Assembly: GCA_002070455.1 (NCBI GenBank)
Contig: MWDG01000026.1
Location: 1 to 35,563, forward strand
Origin: Deltaproteobacteria bacterium ADurb.Bin151
GTDB taxonomy: Bacteria > Desulfobacterota > Syntrophia > Syntrophales > Smithellaceae
Direction of reading: 5' to 3'
DNA length: 35,563 nt
Shown: in pieces, positions 5,177 through 12,615 of the stretch
How the letters are laid out: every line of letters starts with the position of its first letter
Numbering within the stretch: position 1 is the first letter of the stretch
Position numbers and translations under genes: made by a program
Notes under the pieces: model-generated
The model's database searches: none
Seen by the model: only the letters and a program-made list of their open reading frames with translations
Told to the model about the DNA's origin: nothing

Positions 5177-6175
5177 ATGAAGCAGATTAAACAATCGAAG
5201 TTCCATCCCAATCCGAAACGAAAGCTAATGGATCAGGTCCGCGAGGTCCTTCGGTATCATCATTATTCATATCGCACGGAGCAGACCTATTGTCAATGGA
5301 TTCTTCGTTATATCCATTACTTCGGAGGGAAAACCCATCCGAAACTCCTCGGAGCAAAAGACATCGAGGCGTTTCTTTCACATCTGTCAACCGTTGACCA
5401 GGTGACCGCCTCAACGCAAAGGCAGGCGCTCAATGCGCTGGTCTTCCTTTATAAACAGGTTCTGGATCTGAAGCTGGAAGAGGAAATCACCCCGGCGCGC
5501 AGCAAACGTTCTGCCCGTCCACCCACGGTTATGACGCAGCAGGAGGTTCATCGGCTTCTTTCCGTTATAGAAGGCAAACCGGCGCTCATGGCAAAGCTGA
5601 TCTACGGCAGCGGCATGAGATTGATGGAATGCCTTCGCCTTCGTGTTCAGGACATCGACTTTGGACAGGGCCTGATCTTCGTTCGGGGCGGCAAGGGCGG
5701 CAAAGACCGGACAACCGTTTTGCCAAAGAACGTGCGTGACGAGATGATGCGGCAGATTGCTGCAGTCAAGGCGCTTCATCATAAAGATCTGGAGGAAGGT
5801 TTCGGCGAGGTTTATGTTCCGGAAGCATTGCTCAGAAAATACCCCAAAGCGTCACGGTCAAGCGGTTGGCAGTGGGTATTTCCCGCGAAAAACATCTCAG
5901 TCGATCCGAGGTCCGGAAAAAAAATGCGACATCACGTTCTTGAATCCGCCCTGCAGAAAGCGGTGAAGCGGGCTGCAGAGAAAGCCGGAATTGACAAAAA
6001 AGTCGGCTGCCACACTCTGCGCCACAGTTTTGCTACGCACATGCTCGAAAACGGTGTGAACATCCGTGTTCTCCAGGAACTGCTTGGCCATGCGGATGTC
6101 AAGACTACAGAGATTTACACGCATGTCATGGCCCGCGATATCCGCGGACTGCAGAGTCCGCTTGACCGCCTCTGA
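5177..6175 (+). CDS. intI: Integron integrase (IntI-type tyrosine recombinase)
   Basis: The 332-aa protein is a complete tyrosine recombinase. The N-terminal SAM-like domain contains MDQVREVLRYHHYSYRTEQT, typical of integron integrases. The catalytic residues are R148 (GSGMRLMECLRLR), K176, H279 and R282 (CHTLRHSFATHML), H305 (LLGHADVKTTEIY) and Y314. Residues about 204-236, LEEGFGEVYVPEALLRKYPK and then WQWVFPA, match the extra patch found only in IntI, which separates it from XerC/D. The start at 5177 has no Shine-Dalgarno; an alternative ATG is at 5228 (MDQV). TATAAT at 5148-5153 is a possible -10 without a good -35. It ends 18 nt before the acyltransferase gene on the same strand. Confidence 0.97.
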   Translation: MKQIKQSKFHPNPKRKLMDQVREVLRYHHYSYRTEQTYCQWILRYIHYFGGKTHPKLLGAKDIEAFLSHLSTVDQVTASTQRQALNALVFLYKQVLDLKLEEEITPARSKRSARPPTVMTQQEVHRLLSVIEGKPALMAKLIYGSGMRLMECLRLRVQDIDFGQGLIFVRGGKGGKDRTTVLPKNVRDEMMRQIAAVKALHHKDLEEGFGEVYVPEALLRKYPKASRSSGWQWVFPAKNISVDPRSGKKMRHHVLESALQKAVKRAAEKAGIDKKVGCHTLRHSFATHMLENGVNIRVLQELLGHADVKTTEIYTHVMARDIRGLQSPLDRL

Positions 6176-6193
6176 ATGGAAAGCAAGTAGACT

Positions 6194-7084
6194 ATGATGA
6201 AAAAATTATTTTATAAAATTATGCTTTATCTATCGCATAAGCTGGGGCTGTGGTTTTTCCGCACGTTGTCCTGGTTTATTGCCACCGGCTACTTTTTCCT
6301 GTTTGGGCTGCGCGTGAAAGAGAGCGTCAGATTCTATCGCGCGCTTTTCCCCGAAAGGGGTTTTGCATACGCCCTGTATTGCGCCTGGAAGCAGTTTCAT
6401 AATTTTACGGATGTCTATACCCACCGATTTATTCCATGGGCGGGCGAGAAGGCCGAATTTGTCCGTGAGGGATGGGAGCATCTGGACGAGGCCGTGGCCG
6501 CAAAGACCGGGGCGATCGTTGTGATGTCGCACATTGGCAACTGGGAACTGGCCGCCGAGCGGCTCAACCAAAAAGGGCTGCCGATCATGCTTTTCCTGGG
6601 GGCCAAACACAAGGAACAGGTGGAGGGTATTCAGAAAGAAAAACTGGCGCAAAAGGGCATCCGGATTGTTGCAACGGATGAAAAGGAAAAGTCGCCGTTT
6701 GCCCTGCTGGAAGGGATCAACTTTCTGCGCGAAGGAGGCATTGTGTCGATGACAGGCGACCGTCTGTGGGGGGATCAGAGTTACGTCACCGCGGATTTCC
6801 TGGGACATGAAGTGCGGCTGCCTGATACGCCGCACCTGTTTGCCCTGATGACCGGCTCTCCGCTCATGACGTTTTTTGTGTATCAAAAATCGCAGGGCAT
6901 TTATCACATCAAGGTTTCCAAAGGAAGAAAGGTGGTTGCTGCAACCAGGGCGGACCGGAAAAAGGCGGTTTTGGAATCCGTGCAACTGTATGCCGATGAT
7001 CTGGCGCGTTTTGCTTCGGAGCATCCTTACGAATGGCATCACTTCGAGCCGTTTCTTGGCAAAAAAATCAATAAAATTAAATAA
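6194..7084 (+). CDS. Lysophospholipid-type (LpxL/HtrB-like) acyltransferase
   Basis: The 296-aa protein has an N-terminal hydrophobic helix (about residues 19-40) and the HX4E catalytic box of the LPLAT/HtrB superfamily, H113-IGNW-E118 in VVMSHIGNWELAA. Further family blocks are FLGAKHK, the glycine-rich EGGIVSMTGDR and a C-terminal HPYEWHHFEPF. Such enzymes move a fatty acyl chain from acyl-ACP or acyl-CoA to a lipid or sugar hydroxyl at the inner membrane. It lies between the integrase and the BtrH-type genes, with 361 bp to the next gene. It could belong to the biosynthetic locus or be separate; the repeat at 7264-7337 lies between. The second ATG (MKKLF) is an equally good start. Confidence 0.85.
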   Translation: MMKKLFYKIMLYLSHKLGLWFFRTLSWFIATGYFFLFGLRVKESVRFYRALFPERGFAYALYCAWKQFHNFTDVYTHRFIPWAGEKAEFVREGWEHLDEAVAAKTGAIVVMSHIGNWELAAERLNQKGLPIMLFLGAKHKEQVEGIQKEKLAQKGIRIVATDEKEKSPFALLEGINFLREGGIVSMTGDRLWGDQSYVTADFLGHEVRLPDTPHLFALMTGSPLMTFFVYQKSQGIYHIKVSKGRKVVAATRADRKKAVLESVQLYADDLARFASEHPYEWHHFEPFLGKKINKIK

Positions 7085-7263
7085 ATGATCTCCAGCGAGA
7101 ATTTGCTTTGCTGTGTATCAATTTTATTGTATGAAGCGGGGTCGATTACGGGAATCAGGGGCCTGATATGAAGGGAAATGTGCCCGACTGACGGAGGCAG
7201 AGTAATATCTTTGCATAATACCTGCGGTGTCATAACCTACACAGTTAATCGTTTCATCTTCTT

Positions 7264-7337
7264 GTCATTTCGAAGCGCAGCGAGAAATCTTTTCTTTTCG
7301 TTTTTCAAGATTCCTCACGCGCCTTAGGCGGAATGAC
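7264..7337. repeat. Palindromic GTCATT...AATGAC repeat, copy 1, in a 361-bp gene-free stretch
   Basis: The ends GTCATTTCG (7264-7272) and CGGAATGAC (7329-7337) are inverted with one mismatch, and the inner GAGAAATCTT and AAGATTCCTC also pair, so the whole element can fold. This is the style of dispersed palindromic elements common in Deltaproteobacteria. The rest of 7085-7445 holds no convincing gene; the last 60 bases before 7446 carry an AGAAGGAAC ribosome-binding region shared with the second copy of the gene pair. Confidence 0.7.
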
Positions 7338-7445
7338 ATACGATTGTGTCGACACGCGTGACCTGCAAGTTTATGATAATTCGATCATTGTGCAAAGATT
7401 TCAAGGTAAGCAAGAAAATGTCAACATAATCAGAAGGAACGGTCA

Positions 7446-7829
7446 ATGGATTTTGAAGACGAGATTTTTAGTGACGGGTTGCCAAAGGTATACTACAAAC
7501 ACGATGATCAGGGTCGGTATGTCCTTGAGACAGACGCTCCCTGGGCGGAAAAAGTAACTTGTGCCCTTATTATTGCTGGTAATCGCGCCAATCTCGAGGA
7601 AATCAGAAAAGCAGTGCTTGCCGGTCAGAAAAGCCCGCTTTGCTATTATATGGAGCTGCGGCAGATGGATCCCGTGATGCTTGCCAAGGCGGCGGGAATA
7701 GCGACATTCCGTGTGAAGAGGCATCTGCGCCCGGAGATATTTGCCAAACTAAAGCCGTCTGTTTTAGATCGTTACTCAAAAGCATTGAGAATTCCACTGG
7801 AAGAATTAAAAACCGTGCCGAATAGATAA
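7446..7829 (+). CDS. Small protein with XRE-like HTH region, copy 1
   Basis: The 127-aa protein is not a family I can name. The N-terminal half (FEDEIFSDGLPKVYYKHDDQ, ending about residue 60) looks like a short beta-rich region. The C-terminal half, SPLCYYMELRQMDPVMLAKA then AGIATFRVKRHLRPEIFAKL and SVLDRYSKALRIPLEELKTV, resembles an XRE-type helix-turn-helix: the LAKAAGI turn and the closing LxRYxxALxIxxEEL helix. It may regulate the locus or partner the following BtrH-like protein. An AAGGAAC site precedes the ATG, and the stop is 25 nt before the next gene. A paralogue with the same neighbour lies at 9043-9432. Confidence 0.72.
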   Translation: MDFEDEIFSDGLPKVYYKHDDQGRYVLETDAPWAEKVTCALIIAGNRANLEEIRKAVLAGQKSPLCYYMELRQMDPVMLAKAAGIATFRVKRHLRPEIFAKLKPSVLDRYSKALRIPLEELKTVPNR

Positions 7830-7854
7830 AATTAAGGAAGGATGCTATCTTTTC

Positions 7855-8889
7855 ATGACTACAGAACTTGCAGCCAATGGCAAACCCTTTGTCCATAACC
7901 ATGGCGCACATTGTGAAACAGCAGTCACATCCGCTCTGTTTCGCTATCAGGGCCTGGATATTTCCGAGCCGATGATTTTCGGCATCGGCAGCGGTATTTT
8001 TTTTGGTTATCTGCCGTCTGTAAAACTTGTACATTTGCAGGTCACTGCTTTTCGCAATAGGCCCGGGACGGTCTTTCGCAAGGCGGCCCAAAGGCTGGGT
8101 GCGAATCTTGTGATCAAGACTTATCGCGATCCCCAAAAAGGCATGAATGAGCTGAGGCAGGTGCTTAAAGCCGGTCACATTGTTGGTTTGGCTACCAATC
8201 TTTACTGGCTTCCCTACGTGTCCGAACGTCACCGCCATAATTTTGGCGGGCACAACATCATTGCTTTACGTGAAATCGAAGGTGGTTTTCGCATCAGTGA
8301 CCCGACATTTGGCGATCCGGTAGATTGCTCTGCGGAAGGCCTGGAACGGGCGCGTTTTGTGCCAGGGCCCATGAACCCTCGTGGGTTTATGTATTACACC
8401 AAATCCATTAATCCCCATCCTGATCTGCGGCGAGCCTGCATCAAGGGAATGAAGAACTCCTGCGGCTTGATGCTCAGGATTCCTCTGCCGATTTTTGGTG
8501 TTCGGGGCATGCGGTTTCTGGCTAAAAGAATTGTCAAAAGTGAGGTCAAACTTGGTTTTCAGGAAGCCTGTCGCCACCTGGCCGGAACTGTCCGCTGGGT
8601 GGAAGAGACCGGCACGGGGGGGGCGGGATTTCGGTATATGTATGCCGCTTTTATACAGGAAGCATCCGAACTGTTCGGTTCGGAAGATCTGGTAAGGCTT
8701 TCGCGCGACATGACGGCTATCGGCGATACCTGGCGGGAATTTTCCGTGATGTCCGCGCGGATCATTAAGAAGCGCAACAGGCCCGAAGCAACCTTTGCCA
8801 ATGCAGGAGGGCTGATTTTGAAATGTGCGGATCTCGAAGAAGCGTTTTTCAGAGACCTCCAGAAAGTTGTTAAAAAACTTAAAGCATAA
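7855..8889 (+). CDS. BtrH_N/DUF4872-type protein, copy 1 (putative ACP-dependent acyltransferase)
   Basis: The 344-aa protein shows the BtrH N-terminal family pattern: GAHCETAVTSALFRYQGLDI with H19-C20, SEPMIFGIGSGIFFGYLP, a middle block with VGLATNLYWLPY and GHNIIALREIEGGFRISDP, and a C-terminal helical DUF4872-like domain (about residues 195-344) containing GGAGFRYMYAAFIQEA. BtrH itself, in butirosin biosynthesis, transfers an acyl group from an acyl carrier protein to an amine on ribostamycin; C20 is the likely nucleophile by analogy. The ACP gene four genes downstream fits such a role. The substrate cannot be read from sequence. Length is normal for the family. It could instead be a peptidase-like enzyme of the same fold. 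Confidence 0.85.
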   Translation: MTTELAANGKPFVHNHGAHCETAVTSALFRYQGLDISEPMIFGIGSGIFFGYLPSVKLVHLQVTAFRNRPGTVFRKAAQRLGANLVIKTYRDPQKGMNELRQVLKAGHIVGLATNLYWLPYVSERHRHNFGGHNIIALREIEGGFRISDPTFGDPVDCSAEGLERARFVPGPMNPRGFMYYTKSINPHPDLRRACIKGMKNSCGLMLRIPLPIFGVRGMRFLAKRIVKSEVKLGFQEACRHLAGTVRWVEETGTGGAGFRYMYAAFIQEASELFGSEDLVRLSRDMTAIGDTWREFSVMSARIIKKRNRPEATFANAGGLILKCADLEEAFFRDLQKVVKKLKA

Positions 8890-9042
8890 AGGTTTCCTGT
8901 ATTTCATAAGTTGTTTTTTTGTCTATTTTGATATCCCAGACGGTTGAATTGATCCTTTTTTCTTTGTGAAAAATTTCTTTGAGACTTGCTGAAATTAGGA
9001 TAAAAGAAATAAATCCATCAACATGATCAAAAGGAACCGGCT

Positions 9043-9432
9043 ATGGAATTAGAAAAAGAAATCTTTAAGGACGGAATGCCGAAAGGGTATTACACGCAAA
9101 ACGATAATAGGAAATATGTCCTTGATACGAATCATTGCTGGTCGGAAGAAGTGTGCGTGGCCGCGATTGTTTCTGAAGTACGCGCCAATATCGAGAATGC
9201 CAGAAAAGAGGTCATTGCCGGTTTGAAAAGCCCGCTCTGTTATCATATGGCAGTACGGCAGATGGATGTGAAGTTTCTGGCCAGGGCAGCAGGTATAGCG
9301 GTATTTCGGGTCAAAAGGCATATGCGTCCCGAGATATTTGCCAAACTTAAATCCTCGGTTTTAGATCGCTATGCCGTGGCTCTTGCGGTTACCCCGGAAG
9401 AATTGAAAACCGTGCCGGATAGCGAAGCATAG
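9043..9432 (+). CDS. Small protein with XRE-like HTH region, copy 2
   Basis: This 129-aa paralogue of the 7446-7829 product keeps all its blocks: EIFKDGMPKGYYTQNDNRKY at the start, SPLCYHMAVRQMD, the LARAAGIAVFRVKRHMRPEI turn and the closing LDRYAVALAVTPEELKTVP. The best conserved part is the HTH-like C-terminal half, while the middle (residues 25-55) has drifted, which suggests the HTH-like part holds the function. AAAAGGAAC precedes the ATG, and 19 nt separate its stop from the BtrH-like partner. Confidence 0.72.
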   Translation: MELEKEIFKDGMPKGYYTQNDNRKYVLDTNHCWSEEVCVAAIVSEVRANIENARKEVIAGLKSPLCYHMAVRQMDVKFLARAAGIAVFRVKRHMRPEIFAKLKSSVLDRYAVALAVTPEELKTVPDSEA

Positions 9433-9451
9433 GGAAGGATAATATTTTTTC

Positions 9452-10486
9452 ATGGCTACAGAACTCAAAGCCAATGGCAAACCCTTTGTCCATTATCATG
9501 CGGCGCATTGTGAAAGTGGTGTCACGTCGGCATTGCTTCGCGATAAAGGAATGGATATTTCCGAACCAATGGTTTTCGGTATCGGCAGCGGCATTTTTTT
9601 CGGCTATCTGCCGTTTATGAAAATGACAGGTCTGCCGATCAGCACCTTCCGGGCGGCACCGGGGTCCATATTTCATAAGACGGCCAAAAGGCTGGGCGCA
9701 GAATTTGTTACAAAAAAGTTTCGTAATCCGCAAAAAGGCATGGATGAGCTAAAACAGGTGCTTAAAACCGGACAGATCGTCGGTATGACAACAAACATGT
9801 ATTGGCTTCCCTATCTGTCTGAACGTTTTCGTTGGAATTTTCTGGGACACAACATCATCGCTTTACGTGAAACCGACGGTGTTTTTCGCATCAGCGACTC
9901 GATGCTGGAACATCCAATAGATTGCCCGGTAGCCGATCTCGAACGGGCGCGTTTTGCGCCCGGCCCCGCAAACCCGCATGGCTATATGTATTATCTCAAA
10001 TCCGTCAATCCCCGTCCTGATCTGCGGAATGCGTCCATCAAGGGCATGAAAAGTACCTGTTTTATGATGCTGAACATCCCCATGCCGATTTTCGGTGTAC
10101 GCGGCATGCGTTTTCTTGCTAAAAAAGTCATCAAAAGTCCGGACAAACTTGGCTTTGATGAAGCCTGCCGGCAGCTCGTCGGTCTTATCCGCTGGGTGGA
10201 AGAGGTTGGCACGGGCGGCGGTGGATTCCGTTACATGTATGCCGCTTTTTTGCAGGAAGCTGCACAACTGTTCGGTTCGGGTGAGCTTGCCGATCTGTCA
10301 AAAGAAATGAATGCTATTGGCGATAGCTGGCGTGCATTTTCCGTGACGGCCGCGCGTATTGTCAAGCAAAGAAACAAAGAGAAGGAGACCTTTGCCAAAG
10401 CAGGTGGACTGATGCTGATCTGTGCGGGACGTGAAGAGAATTTCTTTAAGGACCTGGGTAAGGTGGTGGGGAAACTGAAGACATGA
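9452..10486 (+). CDS. BtrH_N/DUF4872-type protein, copy 2
   Basis: This paralogue of the 7855-8889 product has the same length (344 aa). The presumed active-site H19-C20 is kept (AAHCESGVTSALLRDKGMDI), as are GIGSGIFFGYLP, YWLPYLSERF, GHNIIALRETDG and GGGGFRYMYAAFLQEA. Differences gather at residues 55-80 and 160-175, so the copies may accept different donors or acceptors or may form a heterodimer. Its TGA overlaps the ATG of the ABC ATPase gene (ATGA at 10483-10486), which ties it into the exporter operon by translational coupling. Function as an ACP-dependent acyltransferase is inferred from BtrH. Confidence 0.85.
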   Translation: MATELKANGKPFVHYHAAHCESGVTSALLRDKGMDISEPMVFGIGSGIFFGYLPFMKMTGLPISTFRAAPGSIFHKTAKRLGAEFVTKKFRNPQKGMDELKQVLKTGQIVGMTTNMYWLPYLSERFRWNFLGHNIIALRETDGVFRISDSMLEHPIDCPVADLERARFAPGPANPHGYMYYLKSVNPRPDLRNASIKGMKSTCFMMLNIPMPIFGVRGMRFLAKKVIKSPDKLGFDEACRQLVGLIRWVEEVGTGGGGFRYMYAAFLQEAAQLFGSGELADLSKEMNAIGDSWRAFSVTAARIVKQRNKEKETFAKAGGLMLICAGREENFFKDLGKVVGKLKT

Positions 10487-11202
10487 ACGCGCTGGATATT
10501 TCTTCCATTACATTTCGTTATGAAGAGGCATCTGTCTTTGCGCTGAAGAACGTTTCGCTGTCGGTTCCGGACGGGCGGATTCAGGCTCTTCTGGGACCCA
10601 ACGGAGCGGGAAAGTCAACCCTGATGCGGATTGTCACAGGGCAGATGAGGGGATATACAGGAGAGGTGTCGATCTTTGGTACAAAAATGCCGGACCGCAG
10701 CGCTCTTTTATCGATCGGGTACGCGCCTCAACCCATATCGCTCTATACGTCGCTTACAGCCCGCGAGAACCTTCGCTTCTTTGGTGCGATGGCCGGACTG
10801 AAGGAAGAACAGATTGGGCTGCGTACCAAAAACCTGCTGGAAAGAGTCGGCCTTAGCGATCATGCGGAAGATCAGGTTGCCACCTATTCCGGAGGCATGC
10901 AGAGACGCCTGAATCTGGCGGCGGCGCTCCTGCATTCGCCGAAGCTGCTGTTGCTTGACGAGCCCACGGTGGGAGTTGATCCGCAAAGCCGCAATCATAT
11001 TTATGATACCCTGCTGGAATTGAATGCCGCGGGCATGACCATTCTGCTGTCCACGCACATTATGGAAGAAGCACAGCGTTTATGCTCCAGTGTGACATTG
11101 GTGGACAAAGGCGAAGTAATCTTTAACGGGCCGATGTCCGGAATCAGTGATCTGGAAAAATTCTTTCTGGAAAAGACGGGTAGGGGATTACGCGATGATT
11201 AA
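10483..11202 (+). CDS. ABC transporter ATPase (ABC-2 type exporter)
   Basis: The 239-aa subunit has Walker [10 protein letters not shown] (about residues 39-47), a Q-loop in [12 protein letters not shown], signature [19 protein letters not shown], Walker [14 protein letters not shown] and the switch histidine in [10 protein letters not shown]. The [12 protein letters not shown] form is typical of the DrrA/CcmA-like branch that powers ABC-2 exporters of drugs, lipids or polysaccharides. It starts inside the stop of the preceding BtrH-like gene and overlaps the permease start, so the three are translationally coupled. The substrate is presumably the product of the neighbouring biosynthetic genes. 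Confidence 0.96.
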   Translation: MNALDISSITFRYEEASVFALKNVSLSVPDGRIQALLGPNGAGKSTLMRIVTGQMRGYTGEVSIFGTKMPDRSALLSIGYAPQPISLYTSLTARENLRFFGAMAGLKEEQIGLRTKNLLERVGLSDHAEDQVATYSGGMQRRLNLAAALLHSPKLLLLDEPTVGVDPQSRNHIYDTLLELNAAGMTILLSTHIMEEAQRLCSSVTLVDKGEVIFNGPMSGISDLEKFFLEKTGRGLRDD

Positions 11203-12313
11203 CCAGCTGAAAGAATTGATCAAGAAAGAAATGCTGATCCTGCTTCGCGACAAGCAGACGGTTCTGCTACTTTTCCTGATGCCGGTGGCGCTGATTTTCT
11301 TTTTGTCCCTGGCCATGGAGGGCGTATGGGCAGATAAGCTGACCGGACGGAAAATCCAGCTGGTGATTCAAAATGAAAGCGAATCTCCCAAGGCAAATCT
11401 TCTGGCGGAAAAGATCCGGACCAATAAGCTGATCGAAGAGGTTCAACGTCCCGCCGGCATGAATGATGACAAAATTTTTGCCGAAGGCAGGGCGCATGCA
11501 ATTATTACGATTCCAAAGGGCTTTGAAGACAGCGAAAAGCCGGTGGAAATGTATTTTGACCCCGTGATTGACGCCGGTTATAAAATTGCGGCCCGGTCGC
11601 TGATCATCAGCCTGACTGTGGAAGTCGTCATGGGGATCGACAACCTCGAGATGGTTGTTGCCGACCTGGTCACCGAAAAGAAAAAGCCGAACAAAGAATT
11701 TCCCACCCCTCTTCAGCAAAATGTTCCGGCTTACGCGATATTTGCCATGTTTTTCATTGCCATTCCCATGTCCGTGGGTTTTCTCAAAGAGAAAAAGGAC
11801 GGGACCCTCCAGCGTCTTTTTACTTATCCGGTCAACACCAATCTGGTGATCCTGGGGAAGATTGTGCCTTATTATATTATCAATGTTTTTCAGTTCATCC
11901 TGATGATGCTGGTGGGGGTTTACGTAATGTCCCACATTATCAGTTTTTCTTTCAACCTGGGCGAACATCGCTGGCACATGGTGCCTGTTACCATCGTTGT
12001 TGCTGCCGCCACAACCGGTTATGGGGTGCTGGTTGCGGCTTTTGCTAAAACCACCGAGCAGGCTTCAACCCTTGCGGCGACAGGGGCCATATTGATGGCC
12101 GTTTTTGGCGGGATCATGATGCCGCACATTCTCATGCCGCTGATGATGAAGAAGCTGGCGATGATTTCGCCGATGTACTGGGCGCACCAGGCGTACCTGG
12201 ATATTTTTCTCAGGGATGCTTCGTTTGGGGATATCCTGCCCAGATTAATTATATTGACAGTATTCGCGGGAATCTGCTTTTATATTGCAGGAAGGAGAGT
12301 CAAATGGATTTAG
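11195..12313 (+). CDS. ABC-2 type permease
   Basis: I use the ATG at 11195 ([20 protein letters not shown]), since the longer frame from 11147 runs inside the ATPase gene. The 372-aa protein has one N-terminal membrane helix (LLLFLMPVALIFFLSLAM), a soluble domain outside the membrane of about 140 residues, and five C-terminal helices beginning with AYAIFAMFFIAIPMSVGFL. The amphipathic KEKKDGTLQRLFTYPV segment is the classical ABC-2 coupling region. The layout matches YhhJ/YbhR/DrrB-type exporters. It overlaps the ATPase gene by 8 nt and the ACP gene by 10 nt. Confidence 0.94.
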   Translation: MINQLKELIKKEMLILLRDKQTVLLLFLMPVALIFFLSLAMEGVWADKLTGRKIQLVIQNESESPKANLLAEKIRTNKLIEEVQRPAGMNDDKIFAEGRAHAIITIPKGFEDSEKPVEMYFDPVIDAGYKIAARSLIISLTVEVVMGIDNLEMVVADLVTEKKKPNKEFPTPLQQNVPAYAIFAMFFIAIPMSVGFLKEKKDGTLQRLFTYPVNTNLVILGKIVPYYIINVFQFILMMLVGVYVMSHIISFSFNLGEHRWHMVPVTIVVAAATTGYGVLVAAFAKTTEQASTLAATGAILMAVFGGIMMPHILMPLMMKKLAMISPMYWAHQAYLDIFLRDASFGDILPRLIILTVFAGICFYIAGRRVKWI

Positions 12314-12615
12314 AAAAAGCGTATCAGGAATTAAATGTGAAATCGCGCGAAGACCTGATCTTCAAGCTCAAGGAGCTGATTATCAGGGCGTGCGAGGTTC
12401 AGGATGTCAAACCGGAGGACGTTCCTACCGATGTTCCGTTTATCGGTGGCCCGGGGCCACTCAAGCTTGATTCTTTGGATGCGATGGAAATCGCGATGGA
12501 AATTCGTTATCAGTTCGGTGTGGAATTGAAAAATGCGTCAACTGCGGCCAAGGCGATGCAGTCATTTGATACGCTGGCCGATTTCATTATCAGCGCACCA
12601 AAGGTTAAAAAGTGA
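12304..12615 (+). CDS. Acyl carrier protein
   Basis: The 103-aa protein is a discrete carrier protein with the phosphopantetheine site S57 in GPLKLDSLDAMEIAMEIRYQ. It is longer than FAS AcpP (about 78 aa), with a longer first helix and an unusual PTDVPFIGGPGPL loop before the site. A GGAGAG site precedes the ATG, and the gene starts inside the permease end. Its stop TGA overlaps the GTG start of the ketosynthase gene. It would tether the chain made by the ketosynthase pair and present it to the BtrH-like proteins or the LPLAT; this is inference from context. A phosphopantetheinyl transferase is not in the window. Confidence 0.95.
   Translation: MDLEKAYQELNVKSREDLIFKLKELIIRACEVQDVKPEDVPTDVPFIGGPGPLKLDSLDAMEIAMEIRYQFGVELKNASTAAKAMQSFDTLADFIISAPKVKK

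Larger units (their letters stand above)
1..6175. mobile_element. Integron: integrase plus at least seven gene cassettes
   Basis: An IntI-type integrase gene on the + strand is preceded by a run of short minus-strand genes or gene pairs, each followed by an imperfect-palindromic attC site bounded by RYYYAAC and GTTRRRY cores. This is the normal integron layout: intI and the cassettes diverge and attI lies between them. Six attC sites are visible, of unequal length (57 to 117 bp). A further cassette runs off the left edge, so the array is longer than shown. Cargo is mostly toxin-antitoxin pairs plus proteins of unknown function, as in chromosomal integrons. No resistance gene, transposase or qac/sul segment is present, so this is not a class 1 type mobile integron. 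Whether the integrase is active cannot be told from sequence alone. Confidence 0.93.
7446..10486 (+). repeat. Tandem duplication of a two-gene module
   Basis: The pair 7446-7829/7855-8889 is repeated as 9043-9432/9452-10486. The proteins align without large gaps (127 vs 129 aa; 344 vs 344 aa), roughly two thirds identical in the long partner by eye. The ribosome-binding regions also match (CAACATAATCAGAAGGAAC against CAACATGATCAAAAGGAAC), as do the 19-25 nt links between partners. The 153-bp spacer between the copies is AT-rich and holds no gene. Confidence 0.9.

Noticed and set aside
5177..6175. Integrase as a XerC/XerD or phage integrase
   Set aside because: Residues 204-236 form the extra patch specific to integron integrases, and the neighbouring array has attC sites.
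7333..7557. Plus-strand 74-codon ORF overlapping the start of the first HTH-like gene
   Set aside because: It starts in the palindromic repeat and overlaps the well-supported gene at 7446 in another frame; no homologue of it precedes the second copy.
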